This document shows, piece after piece, positions 54,364 to 64,000 of a stretch of DNA of 64,000 nucleotides (positions are counted from its first letter, which is position 1; every line of letters begins with the position of its first letter). Location of the stretch: positions 4,059,001 through 4,123,000 of the forward strand of contig NC_089864.1 of NCBI RefSeq assembly GCF_036373705.1. Direction: 5' to 3'. Under the pieces are notes generated by a model. That model saw only the letters and a list, made by a program, of their open reading frames with translations, did not search any database and was not told the origin of the DNA. The position numbers were made by a program, and so were the translations under genes. Origin of the DNA: Amia ocellicauda (taxonomy: Eukaryota > Chordata > Actinopteri > Amiiformes > Amiidae).

Positions 54364-56560
54364 TATATATTACATTAATCTTGTTTAATACCGTTTTATA
54401 TTCTAATATGCATTCTACTTCTACAAATAATTTATACTACATTAAATTAATTGAATACTGTATTATAAACTTACTTATTTAACATCTAATACTAATAGAA
54501 ATACATTATTTTTGTTTAATTTTGTTTAATACAGTTTTACATACTAATACATATTAGTACTTCTACTAGGCTACTAGTAATAATGATACTACATTACATT
54601 TAGCTTTGATACAGATTCATATTATTCACTACTCATACCTACATCTCAATTAATTCCCTGTACATTATACTGTATATACATTTTATTATACCATAATATA
54701 CTATAATACACATTTATACCATATTACACTTTTATACTATAGCATACTATAGTATATTGTACTTACTACACCACTACATGTACATACTGCTTACTATACT
54801 CACATATACTTTCACATGCAGACAAAGTTTCTTAAGGAACTTTAGCATTCTAGTTTAGTATAGTAAACTTAAAATACCTACTTTTATAGAACCTCATACT
54901 ATTTTCAGACACTAAAACAATAATGCCAACAAGTCAGACTATGTATGTTGGGCTTGGTTTTAAATGTGATGCAGCTTCATCTGCCCCCCACACAAACACC
55001 AGAACAGTTGTGAAGTCACAGTTCATATTCAACCTTTATTTCACATTGCGCCCTTCGGGAACCAATTGACAGGGTGCTATTCAGGATTCATGTAGACATG
55101 ATGTACATAGTGGTGAACCATTAGGCACGGAGGAGAGAAAAACAAAAACTCCTGGTGGAGAAAATAAATCTCTGGGGGTCCAAGGCCTAACGGTTTTGCC
55201 TCCCCTCTAGGCAGAGTCACAGATTGTGTAGGTGTGGTATGCGTGTTGCGGTGAAGTGTCTGAGCCGGCCGTCCAGTACAGCGTTTAAACCGCAACAAGG
55301 TGAAATCCATTGTCCAGGCGTTCAGGAACATGGATCCAGTCTTTGGGGTCACTCTGTCACAGGTCCACGGCCGCAGTAACCATCTCTGATCCGCCAGTAC
55401 AATCGGAGCAGGTTGCTCAGTGGGACAGGGCATGCAGGCGAGAGAAAAATAAGTGTAAATTAAAGCAGTTAACACTCTGCTCTCACAATTTAAATAACTC
55501 AAATTCCTACATTCCTCTATCCATTTGCTGACCTATTCCCTTGAGAATCTAAACTTTGCAAGTAATTTTGTTAATAAATACATAAATAAATAAAATAAAA
55601 AACATGCAGACACACACATAATAAACTCACCCACTCTCTGGTACAGTGCCCCTAAATTAAGGATATTTGGGAAAACATTAACAAGGCAATAACAAACTGC
55701 AAAATGACTATATACATACCTTTATTTGCTCCTGCTCACTTTGGTTTTGTGTTTTGGTAAAATAATGCATTAAAATGTATTATGAGGTAGTATAAACAAA
55801 ATTGCACATTCAATTTACCCATTTGATATCAGTTATTTCTATATAGAAAAGACAAGTTTTTTTAGTGTTAGAGTTAAGTTATATTTACCAGTTTACAAGT
55901 AGTAAATTGGGTTTTTGTTGTTTTCATGCCCAGAACATTACTTGGGAAGCAGACTTGGTAAGATCCTGATTACAGCGTACCAAACTGGACATGAGATTGG
56001 AGGCAATATAAGGCACCACTGTCAATCAGACAGGTTATGGGGGGTACCAACTAAAAAGTATTCATATTCATATTCTGCCGTTGCCGTCAATGTCACGAAG
56101 ACTTGTTTTCCTTAGAGCCACTTTGTACATTTTCCTATGCAGTTCAAAATTATTGTAAAATGGTGGCCATCTATGGTGTAGCTATTTTCTTTAGACTGAG
56201 AGCAAGATTTCTTAACCAAGTTGTAGATTAATCCACATTATCAGTATTATTTTTCCACCTGTTCAGACCAAGTTTGAGGTACAGCGCAGTCTGGACTCGG
56301 CTGATTTTTAGTCCAATTAAGGTGCACTAAGTCACCAGTACACTACAATCAACTTGTTTGTGGCAACTCATTACACATACAGTAATTAACTTTACTACTT
56401 GGCTAATATGTGTATCAGACATGAGCATGGCACAACAGAAAAATATCTGAAATGCAGAAATGGATCACCAATGGCCCTCACATATAGGGGGTGTATTCGT
56501 CACTACAATAAGGAAAAAAACACAGAACAATGTAAATGATCAAAGACAGGGGCATTCAAT
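54364..56560. other. No gene recognised
   Basis: Strongly AT-rich DNA with TATTAC/ACTA words (54364-54900). A better-balanced stretch follows at 55030-55470, whose minus strand ends in AATAAAGG near 55038. Its 141-codon minus-strand frame has no recognisable domain; it may be a dispersed repeat. Confidence 0.4.
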
Positions 56561-56900
56561 CTAAGCCAGTGGTTCCCAAACCAGTCCTGGGGGACCCTCT
56601 ACCCTGTTGGGTTTTGTTCTAACCGAGCTCTCAATTACTTAATTGAACCTTATTTGAAGTAACAATCTGCTTAGATTTTATTTTAAATTGTGTAAGAAAA
56701 TAGTTGTTTCTTCATGACATTTTTAATATAATTATATACTTAACTTAAAACCCTTACGGTTTAAAATAATTAAAAGTCTCTAATTTAGGGAATTATTAGT
56801 TCAATTAAGGTTTAAATTAAGTAATTAAGAGCTCGGTTGGAACAAAAACCAGCAGGGTAGGGGGTCCCCCAGGACTGGTTTAGGAACCACTGCTCTAAGC
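56561..56900. mobile_element. Hairpin MITE, complete
   Basis: A left arm of about 70 bp (CAGTGGTTCCCAAACCAGTC, then CTGGGGGACCC, then GTTCTAACCGAGCTC) is repeated inverted at 56828-56893 with few mismatches. The AT-rich core has TTAATTGAA words. No transposase. Confidence 0.85.
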
Positions 56901-57132
56901 CTTTACCACTGGAATGAGACCTACACAATTGATCAGTTACACTCATAGGTGGATATATCTATGTTTGCACTATATGGTGTCATTATTGCATACGAGGTTT
57001 GTTTAGAGCGAGGCTTCATAGTTTAGCCGTTGACAAACTGCTTTGGACATTTTTTGATGCGGTCACCAATTTGAATGCAAGTTCATGTTTCCACTGCTTA
57101 GTAAATAAACAATCTAAATAGGATCAGCAGAT

Positions 57133-57345
57133 GTATTTAATAGCTCAATTGAAATTTTAATAGTCTTAATGAGAGAGTTTTTTGGATTCTGACTTCTGCT
57201 GCTTAGACACACATTACACAGAAATATTTACATGTTGAGGGGAGAAAAAAAGTCTCAGGGTCAATAGTGAAGTTCAGCAGTACACTTATAAAGGAGTATG
57301 GACAGACTGAACAGTAGTGGGGAAAAAGGTCACGTTAGAGCACAG
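57133..57345. repeat. Inverted duplicate of 63599-63809
   Basis: Reverse-complemented, these 213 bp match the sequence directly after the broken exon 4 of receptor copy 3, with only a few differences. Here it lies 0.8 kb past the stop codon of copy 2 on that gene's strand. Confidence 0.9.
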
Positions 57346-58178
57346 ATAGGTGAAGCATTTTCATCCCTTAGGGGTTTGATTAATCAAAAGGCAGAGGCAG
57401 AGAGATTGAGTCTTCACAGGAACATGGGATCTGGGGTGGAGAGAGAGAGAGACACACATGACTCTAACAAAAGGCTCAGGGCTACAATGCAGAAAACCAA
57501 ACAAACACATGGACTTCTTTTGAAGCTGGAATTTTAAGCAATTTGAAATCCATTTCCGTAGGGATGATACTGGTTGGTTTTAAATTGGTTTTCCTAAAAC
57601 ATTTGAGACAAAGATAGCATTTGCACGAATAACACTTTTTCCAAATTATAATGGTTTCAGGGATGATATCCGTGAAAGTTGGAGTGGACTGCAAAAATAG
57701 TTTTTAAATACAAGGGTTTCAATTTAAGGAGAGAATATAGATTGGGCTCCATCTTGGATCGTGCAGGAACAATTCACACATTGTATGAACACCATAATCG
57801 GTCACGTTTTGTTTTCCCAAGAGAAGCAATTTGAGTGATTTTTTTTTTCCCATTATTCTGTTGTCCCTGGGAGCTGGTTGGTTGGCAGAGAATACCCCTC
57901 CACCCCCAAAGCTATGTCACACACAAGTGTTTTAAAAGGAATCAGCCGAAGTCCTACAGGTACAGTGTGGGGACTACCATTTTTACTAATACCCCCCCCC
58001 CACACACTGCTTATTTATGTGTAAATAATACACAGAATTAGTATTGCCATTATGGATTTTGCCACTCATTGTAGTGCTTTGTTCCCTTTTCTCTGGCTTA
58101 GCAATACAGTTCTGTAGGACACGGTCATTCAGGGCTCACTACCTTAACGGCCTGCATCAGTCATGTGCTTATTGGGCA
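57346..58178 (-). other. 3' flank of receptor copy 2
   Basis: No exon recognised; probably 3' UTR and downstream DNA of the minus-strand receptor. Confidence 0.4.
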
Positions 58179-59210
58179 TCAGACCTGTTGAGATTCTGTC
58201 CATCTCTCTCTCACTCTTCCCCTGAAACACAGTCCGTGCCCAATGATCACTGCAATCCCAGTGACAAGCAGCAGCACTGCCAGCACTGCACCCACCCTGG
58301 ACCTCCCGAGAACCCCCGACCCTGCAAGACAAGGGTAGGTAAATTCAAGGGGGTTAAATACAATCAGCTTCAACAAGGGAGATAAAAAGCCTCAGGGGTC
58401 AGTGAGCAGCAGCCACGGCTGTGCTTCAGCTCTTCAGTGATCTGTGGACTCTAGTGGGACTCACTATCACATAACAGGCTCTTACCTCTCACAGTGTCAC
58501 ACACAGACACAGAGACGTTGCTGATGGTGTGGTTGGTGCTGCAGTCCCTCACTGTGTAGTTTCCCTGGTCAGCTGCTGTGAGTGAGCGCAGGGTCAGAGA
58601 ACCGTTCTGCACTGACACTCTGTGTTCGTACCTCGGGCCAGGGCGGCTTGCTGTTCCCCTCTCCACAGCGCACACCGAGACAGAGGCTCCCTCTGTCTGT
58701 GACATGGGAATCAAGACATTCAGATTCCTACCTGTGATGGTGAGTCTGACATCTCCAAGAAAAGCATCCTGTTTTGTCTGTCCCTCACAAAAACACTTGT
58801 ATATCTCTCCATCAGAAAACAGTGTGTGCTGGAGGGTCAGAGAGAAGTCCCCCTGTCTGATCCTCTCCAGGGGAACCTCAGCTCTGTTCTCAAACCCAGG
58901 ACCGGGGTAGACTGTGCCTCTCCTGAACACATAGACATCCTGATCCACTGTCTGCCACTTAATGTAGAGCTGCTCTATAGGAGTCCCTCTGCAGGCTGAT
59001 CCATCACAGGGCAGAGTGACAGAGTCCCCGACTCTCACTGACACTGAGACAGGATCTGAGGAGACTGAGAGACACAGTGCAGAGACAGACTGAGACACAG
59101 CAGCACCACTGGTCATGTGCTTATTAATGCAAAAGAAAGAAACAATCAGAGAATCCTGATCTCCTACCTGCAGTGACAGTCACAGCCAGAACAATCCAGC
59201 AGATCCTCAT
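58179..59210 (-). CDS. Ig receptor copy 2: V domain fused to a partial Ig domain
   Basis: Three exons in transcript order: 59210-59168, 59055-58486 and 58321-58179, all phase 1, giving 251 aa. Exon 1 (MRICWIVLAVTVTA) and the V domain (residues 15-122, same four cysteines) are close to copy 1. The second exon then runs through what is intron 2 in copy 1 (GRNLNVLIPMSQ) straight into the second half of the D3 exon (GASVSVCAVERG to NYTVRDCSTNHT), because most of intron 2, exon 3, intron 3 and half of exon 4 are absent. The frame is open across the joint. The last exon encodes a TM segment (VGAVLAVLLLVTGIAVII) and a short basic tail, unrelated to the TM exon of copy 1. Splicing from the former V-exon donor (58731) straight to the TM exon would also be in frame (169 aa). 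Confidence 0.7.
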
Positions 59211-59240
59211 GCTGACAGTCCTGCAGTGAAGACTATTATT

Positions 59241-59248
59241 ATTTGCAT
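59241..59248 (-). promoter_or_regulatory. Octamer motif upstream of receptor copy 2
   Basis: The minus strand reads ATGCAAAT, the octamer bound by Oct-1/Oct-2 in immunoglobulin promoters, 31 bp before the start codon of copy 2. The aligned bases at copy 1 have lost it (TTCAAAGT). The spacing is tighter than in classical Ig V promoters, so function is uncertain. Confidence 0.3.
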
Positions 59249-59301
59249 TATCATCACTTGATTTTACTATTATTTTTTAAAGCAGTTGGAAATAGGTTAT
59301 G

Positions 59302-59412
59302 TAGACCATTGGTTCTCAATCCTGGTCCTGGGACCCCCTGCCCTGGTGTATTTTTGCTAAGAGCTGAGCTCGTAATTACTTAATTGAATGCTCAAATAAA
59401 AAATCTTTAAAA
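59302..59412. mobile_element. Hairpin MITE, one arm
   Basis: GTTCTCAATCCTGGTCCTGG, then GACCCCCTGCCCTGG and the TAATTACTTAATTGAA core match one half of the hairpin MITEs nearby; the other arm is missing. Confidence 0.65.
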
Positions 59413-59644
59413 AAAATCATACATTGAACGGCAAGAACGGTAGGTGTGGTTAAAACACAGCGAACACGAATGCGTTGATTTGCTGGAAATTAGTAAGACA
59501 TTTATTGCATGGAAAGAAAACAGTTTTATTTGATTTGATGTGTTCATTGCTGTGGGATAAATAGTTTGATAGTGAATTGAATACTTTAAGAAGAAGTTAA
59601 CTTAATATTGAAAACTGTACCGATTAATGATCTATCTATTATTG

Positions 59645-59845
59645 TCTAGATCAGTGGTTTTCAAACTGGTCCAGGAGTATCCCCTGCCCTGCTGGTTTTT
59701 GTTCCAACCGAGTACTTAATTGCTTAATTGAATCCTTAATTGACCTAACAAAGCAACAAACCATTCAATTAAGTAATTAAGACCTAAGCTGGAACAAAAC
59801 ACAGCAGGGCAGGGGGTTCTCCTGGTTTGAAAACCCCTGGTCTAG
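59645..59845. mobile_element. Hairpin MITE, complete
   Basis: Left arm TCTAGATCAGTGGTTTTCAA, then CCCCTGCCCTGCTGG and GTTCCAACCGA, matches the reverse complement of the right arm ending CCCCTGGTCTAG. The core is AT-rich with ATTGAATCCTTAATTGACC. It is the same family as 56561-56900. Confidence 0.85.
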
Positions 59846-62053
59846 TTTGCATGTGCACTCAAAATTCAAAATGAACAAAAGTATTTTTCTCTTAATTATT
59901 ACTTCACAACAGTACTTATATAGACTTTACATTTCTACTCACGGATTTGTGTAACAGGGTGTATTTCTTCAGACACAAACACGATCCTTTACACGAGAAC
60001 AAGTAGTAAGTGGCGATTAAAAGTTTAAATGGATTTGAAATTAGTGTCATTGACTGCTGCTTACAATTTGATCCAATGGGATGAGCGCTGCCCTGTATTG
60101 GCTACTTCATGTGTAAATAACGGAAGTTACATTTTGGACGCAGCCCATTGGATCAGTATCAGCCAATGATGCTCCTTCAAATCCAGTCAATAATAAAGCA
60201 CTAGCACACAAACGGCCTGTCATCATGTAAAGGATACTGTTTGTGTCTGTAGAAATGCACCTTGTTGCACAAGTCCGTGAGTATTGAAATATAAAGTCAA
60301 CAATTTTATTGTGAAACGCAGAGAAAAGAAATGCATAAATATTAAATGGTTATACAATTGAATAAAAAGTTAAACAGAAGACAACATGAATCAATGTGAA
60401 TCTGATCTGCATTGCCAGAAGTATTCAAAGTTGTAATTTAAGTATAAGAATAATGAAATCGCGCGTACATATTCAACAGTCTGATTTATTGATCGTGAAA
60501 TCCATTTTAAATGTCAGGTTCACGGTATATGTGTGGCTCTTACGAATCGCCTATTCATTGACCGGATACAAAACCGAAAGTAAGGCATCATGCCTGTGCT
60601 TTAAAACACAGCAACGACGGAATACAGTTGTGTTTGTAACTGAACTTGGGTAAATTAAGTCAAATTACTGAATCTGCAGCAGCTTGTCATTGTTTTCATT
60701 CAATTTGAAATTGGCTGTGGAGACTTGGTAGACATGCGCAGTACGGGAACATACATAGAGTAGACATGAATGGTAAAACAAATTTGAAGAACTCTGAATT
60801 CATAAAACCAAATGCATGTTCAATAAAAACCAATCAAACTGTAAAACACAGGCTCTCGTTCACCGCTTCTGATCTATACCCCCCACCCCCAGTTTGATCT
60901 GAATTTAAGCCCGGTTTCTTGCTTCTGTCCCGGCGCTGCTAAACTAGTTTAATTGATATCAGGTGGATGAATGGCTTCTGCCGGGACAGGACCTATAATA
61001 AGGTGCACGTTTTCATTTAAATGGTATTGTGTGCTAGCGTTGCTAAGCTAATGTATTAAAATATTGCAAAGCTCATGCAATGCTCCTCACAATGATGCTA
61101 CTTATCTTTAAATCACCATTTGCTGTGGTCTTTAACATAGAAACGCTATATTATTTTGAGACTTCACACCAGAAAAGCAATGAGGATATGTTTGAGTAGT
61201 GACTTTGTTAGTACATCTACCCCTTTGTGTCAGTGCAGATTATTAGTTTATTTAAAGAGTAAACGAACACATTCTCTGCTCAACACTTCAGGTAATAAAC
61301 ACGAATGTAATACAAAGTAGGGTTTCTGTTTCGACTAAATTTAAATATTGTTGCAGGTCTTCTATTAAACTGAAGTATATGGGAAGCCTAGCCCAAAGCA
61401 ATGATTATCACCTTCCTTATACGATGAGGTCTCCTCATAAATAACAATACAACAAGGAATCACAACATCACTTCTCTCCCCACAACAGTCTGTCCCAATG
61501 ATGCCCTACACAACTGGAAGAGGCTCTTCTGCACACCAAACCCAGGTCCTGTAAAGCTGGAGACAAAATGCAGTAAGAAAAGTGTACATTAATCATCCCC
61601 CTAGCGTGGGATCCATCTGAAGACCCAGGACGAATCCTCGGCTGAGGATCAAGGCATCGATCTCCAAGCACCAGAGACTCGTGGTACGCCACTGTTCATC
61701 TGCCTTTCCCACTCATGTATGCATAAATGTTACAACAGTGGTATTCAGCCCAGCCCTACCCCCATGTCTGCAGGGGTTTGTTCCAGCTGAGAGCTAAATA
61801 ACACAAGTAGAAGAGTGATTAACATATCAGTTGACCTTTTTTAATTGCTGTCAGCTGTTTATAGGTGTATTTAATTAAAGTTAAAGGGTTTGATTATGTA
61901 CCCAAGCACTTATCTGGAACAATAACCAGAAGACATGAGCTTAACCATGGCTCTTACCCAACACTCTGCAACCCTGTGTTTTATAATGAAAATGTAAGCC
62001 TTATTTAATAATGATATATTTGACTTCCCAGGATCAGATTTTCCCTGGGAATC
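59846..62053. other. Intergenic DNA between receptor copies 2 and 3
   Basis: No exon recognised. A degenerate MITE-like stretch (about 61735-61960; GGGTTTGTTCCAGCTGAGAG and CTGGAACAATAACC in inverse order) is present. The rest is AT-rich. Confidence 0.5.
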
Positions 62054-63603
62054 ATGCTTCAGTGGATTGTCCTGGCTGGAGTTATGACTGGAGGCAAGGA
62101 AGTTTATTTTTCTTTATTTTCATTTGATTATTTCAGTATAGTGACAAAATCCTGTCTTAGATATTTTAGTTAAGATTGTTTTCTCTAAACTGAACAAGTA
62201 TTTAACAAACTATGAAAAATATAGTTGTTGAATATGTATGGTTTAATTAGTAATCTACAGCTCTGGAAGAAATTAAGAGACCACTTAACATTGGTTTCTG
62301 AACTTGGAGTGGTCTCATAATTTTTTCCAGAGCTGTATATGTCAATACGATTGTGTACATTTGAAGAATATGAATACTTTCAGACAAGGTTTTTTGAATC
62401 ATGTTTTGTTTATTTTTTGCAGTTTTCCTTATTCTAAGACAATATTCTCTAGGTCTCCTCTTTGCAGTATGATGTCAACTTTTCTCCATTCTCCAGTCTC
62501 CTCAGCTCCTGTCTCAGTGTCAGTGAGAGTCGGGGACTCTGTCACTCTGCCCTGTGATGGATCAGCCTGCAGAGGGACTCCTATAGAGCAGATCTACATT
62601 AAATGGGAGACCGTGAACCAGAGAGTCGAATTTGTCCATGGGAAGTCCTACTCCAGCCCTGGGTTCGGGAACAGAGCTGAGGTTCCCCTGGAGAGGGTCA
62701 GACTTCTCTCTGACCCTCCAGCACACACTGTTCACCGATGGAGGGATGTACTCTTGTAATTATAACAAAGAAAAACAACTGGGCCGCTTGGTTAATCTTA
62801 TTATTATAGGTAGATGCTTGGATCATTTGAGACTGTATATGTTCATCTAGAAACCCAATGTCCTGCTATCTTTTCAGTGTTGTGGTTGCTGTAGCCTGTG
62901 CCTCTCGGTCAGAGACGATGGTGCTGGGTCAATGCCAGTCCTGCTGCTCCGTAGTCCACTGTCCTAAGTGATTCACTCCACCTGAGCTTTTACCTACGTT
63001 ACTGAACATCATATATTGATCCAGTTAATTTATTAAAGGGATTTTTTAAATTGGAATCTCCACCTAATCCTAATTTTAAGTAATTCTCAAATCATTTCTA
63101 TGATTGACTTCTCTCCGCAGGCCGTAAGGAGAGTGCCTCTCTCTCCTATGGGCAGCCCCTGAGCCTCCGTCTGTACAGCAGGGCAGCTGTGACAGTGCGG
63201 TTTAACCCTGCGGGCGCTGGAGCCTCTCTCCCAGTGTGTGCTGTAGAGGGCGGCACTGTGACCCCTGACCCTGCCTATGGGTCCCCAGTTTCAGGGCAGG
63301 AGCAGGAGGTCACACTGTCTGCACTGACCTTCACTGACCAGGGCTCCTACATAGTGCTGGACTCCCAGAGCAGAAAGACCATCAGCACTGTGAACGTCAC
63401 TGTGACAGGTAGGACAGGGGCCGGGCTCTACTGGAGATCAGGGCTGTGATGAGAGACAGGACTCGGGCTGATGTTCTCCGGTTTCATCCTCTCAGCTCAC
63501 AGAGACGCCCTCACGGTGCCGTCTGGAGCCTCGCTGTCTCTCCCGCTCTACTCTCCTGGGCCGGTGGAGGTGCTGTTTGCTGCTGCAGGAGAGGGGGCCT
63601 GTG
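62054..63603 (+). pseudogene. Ig receptor copy 3, frameshifted and truncated
   Basis: Exons are recognisable at 62054-62093 (signal peptide MLQWIVLAGVMTG, followed by a GC donor GCAAGG), 62506-62809 (V domain), 63121-63408 (D2, 288 bp as in copy 1) and from 63496 (D3). In the V exon eight bases present in copies 1 and 2 after GTCAGA are missing, shifting the frame before the FSLTLQHTLF region and giving an early TAA at 62757. The D3 exon stops matching at 63603, in the middle of the domain, and continues as a copy of the sequence at 57133-57345. No TM exon follows in the window. Phase and exon sizes otherwise follow copy 1. Confidence 0.8.
62258..62335. mobile_element. 78-bp Tc1/mariner-type mini-MITE
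   Basis: CAGCTCTGGAAGAAATTAAG then AGACCACT is repeated inverted at the right end (AGTGGTCTCATAATTTTTTC then CAGAGCTG), with TA on both sides. It is little more than two inverted repeats joined, within intron 1 of receptor copy 3. Confidence 0.85.
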
Positions 63604-64000
63604 CTCTAACGTGACCTTTTTCCCCACTACTGTTCAGTCTGTCCATACTCCTTTATAAGTGTACTGCTGAACTTGACTATTGACCCTGAGACTTTTTTTC
63701 TCCCCTCAACATGTAAATATTTCTGTGTAATGTGTGTCTAAGCAGCAGAATCAGAATCCAAAAAACTCTCTCATTAAGACTATTAAAATTTCAATTCAGC
63801 TATTAAATGCGCGCACGTGTATTTGTACAAGCTGAATATTTAGCAGTGAAATGGTCGGGTTCATGCGGGTTCATGCGGGTTGGGCCACTGATGTCTCTGC
63901 GGATTCTCCACACAACGTGAAGACCCAATGGAGCAGATCCTTCAACACTGTGTGCAGAGACCTGCAGTCAAAAGCTGCACAATCACTGGATCCATACATG
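63604..64000. other. Right end; foreign 3' flank after copy 3
   Basis: To 63809 this matches the reverse complement of 57133-57345. After that, nothing is recognised except a direct repeat GGGTTCATGC near 63857-63880. Confidence 0.6.

Noticed and set aside
55077-55502. 141-codon minus-strand frame with a downstream AATAAA
   Set aside because: No domain or family resemblance could be recognised; it may be part of a dispersed repeat, so it is not called as a gene.

Overview
The window is vertebrate genomic DNA, almost certainly from a ray-finned fish. It has short exons with GT-AG introns, very abundant microsatellites, several Tc1/mariner elements of fish type, an L2-type LINE and small hairpin MITEs. 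The species cannot be named from the sequence alone.

Layout. Positions 1-17079 hold no recognisable coding exon: simple repeats, purine/pyrimidine-rich blocks, a GC-rich segment near 11.3 kb that could be a promoter, and probably the 3' UTR of the next gene at the right end. Two housekeeping genes follow in tandem on the minus strand. sh3bp5l (17080-24850, six coding exons, 442 aa) is a Rab11 exchange factor of the SH3BP5 family. gtf2h4 (26145-31556, thirteen coding exons, 454 aa) is the p52 subunit of TFIIH. All their exon junctions could be placed and the reading frames close exactly. One gtf2h4 intron is almost filled by a truncated Tc1 element.

From 33.6 kb to the right end the window is an immune-receptor neighbourhood rich in mobile DNA. 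A one-V-domain receptor with an ITIM-like tail (33634-37059, 241 aa) comes first. After a stretch of repeats, Tc1 relics and an L2 LINE comes a small family of paralogous Ig receptors. Copy 1 (48178-50304, +, 407 aa) has one V domain, two Ig-like domains without the usual disulphide, a TM segment and a tail. Copy 2 (58179-59210, -, 251 aa) has an exon fused by deletion that stays in frame. Copy 3 (62054-63603, +) is broken by an 8-base frameshift and by a deletion joining it to a copy of the 3' flank of copy 2. Every domain boundary in this family is phase 1, which lets domains be dropped without losing frame. In human, GTF2H4 lies in the MHC region (established knowledge), so Ig receptors beside it make an MHC-linked receptor cluster a reasonable but unproven reading.

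Mobile DNA includes an intact DD36E Tc1/mariner element with a complete 346-aa transposase, two copies of a Tc1-like element with IR/DR-type ends, an internally deleted relative of the DD36E element, L2 sequences, and at least five copies or fragments of one hairpin MITE family. The most unusual structures are a 228-bp copy of an intron-exon segment of the ITIM receptor gene inserted about 0.5 kb upstream of that gene between 19-20-bp direct repeats, and a nine-unit 43-bp minisatellite whose last unit is the splice acceptor of the V exon.
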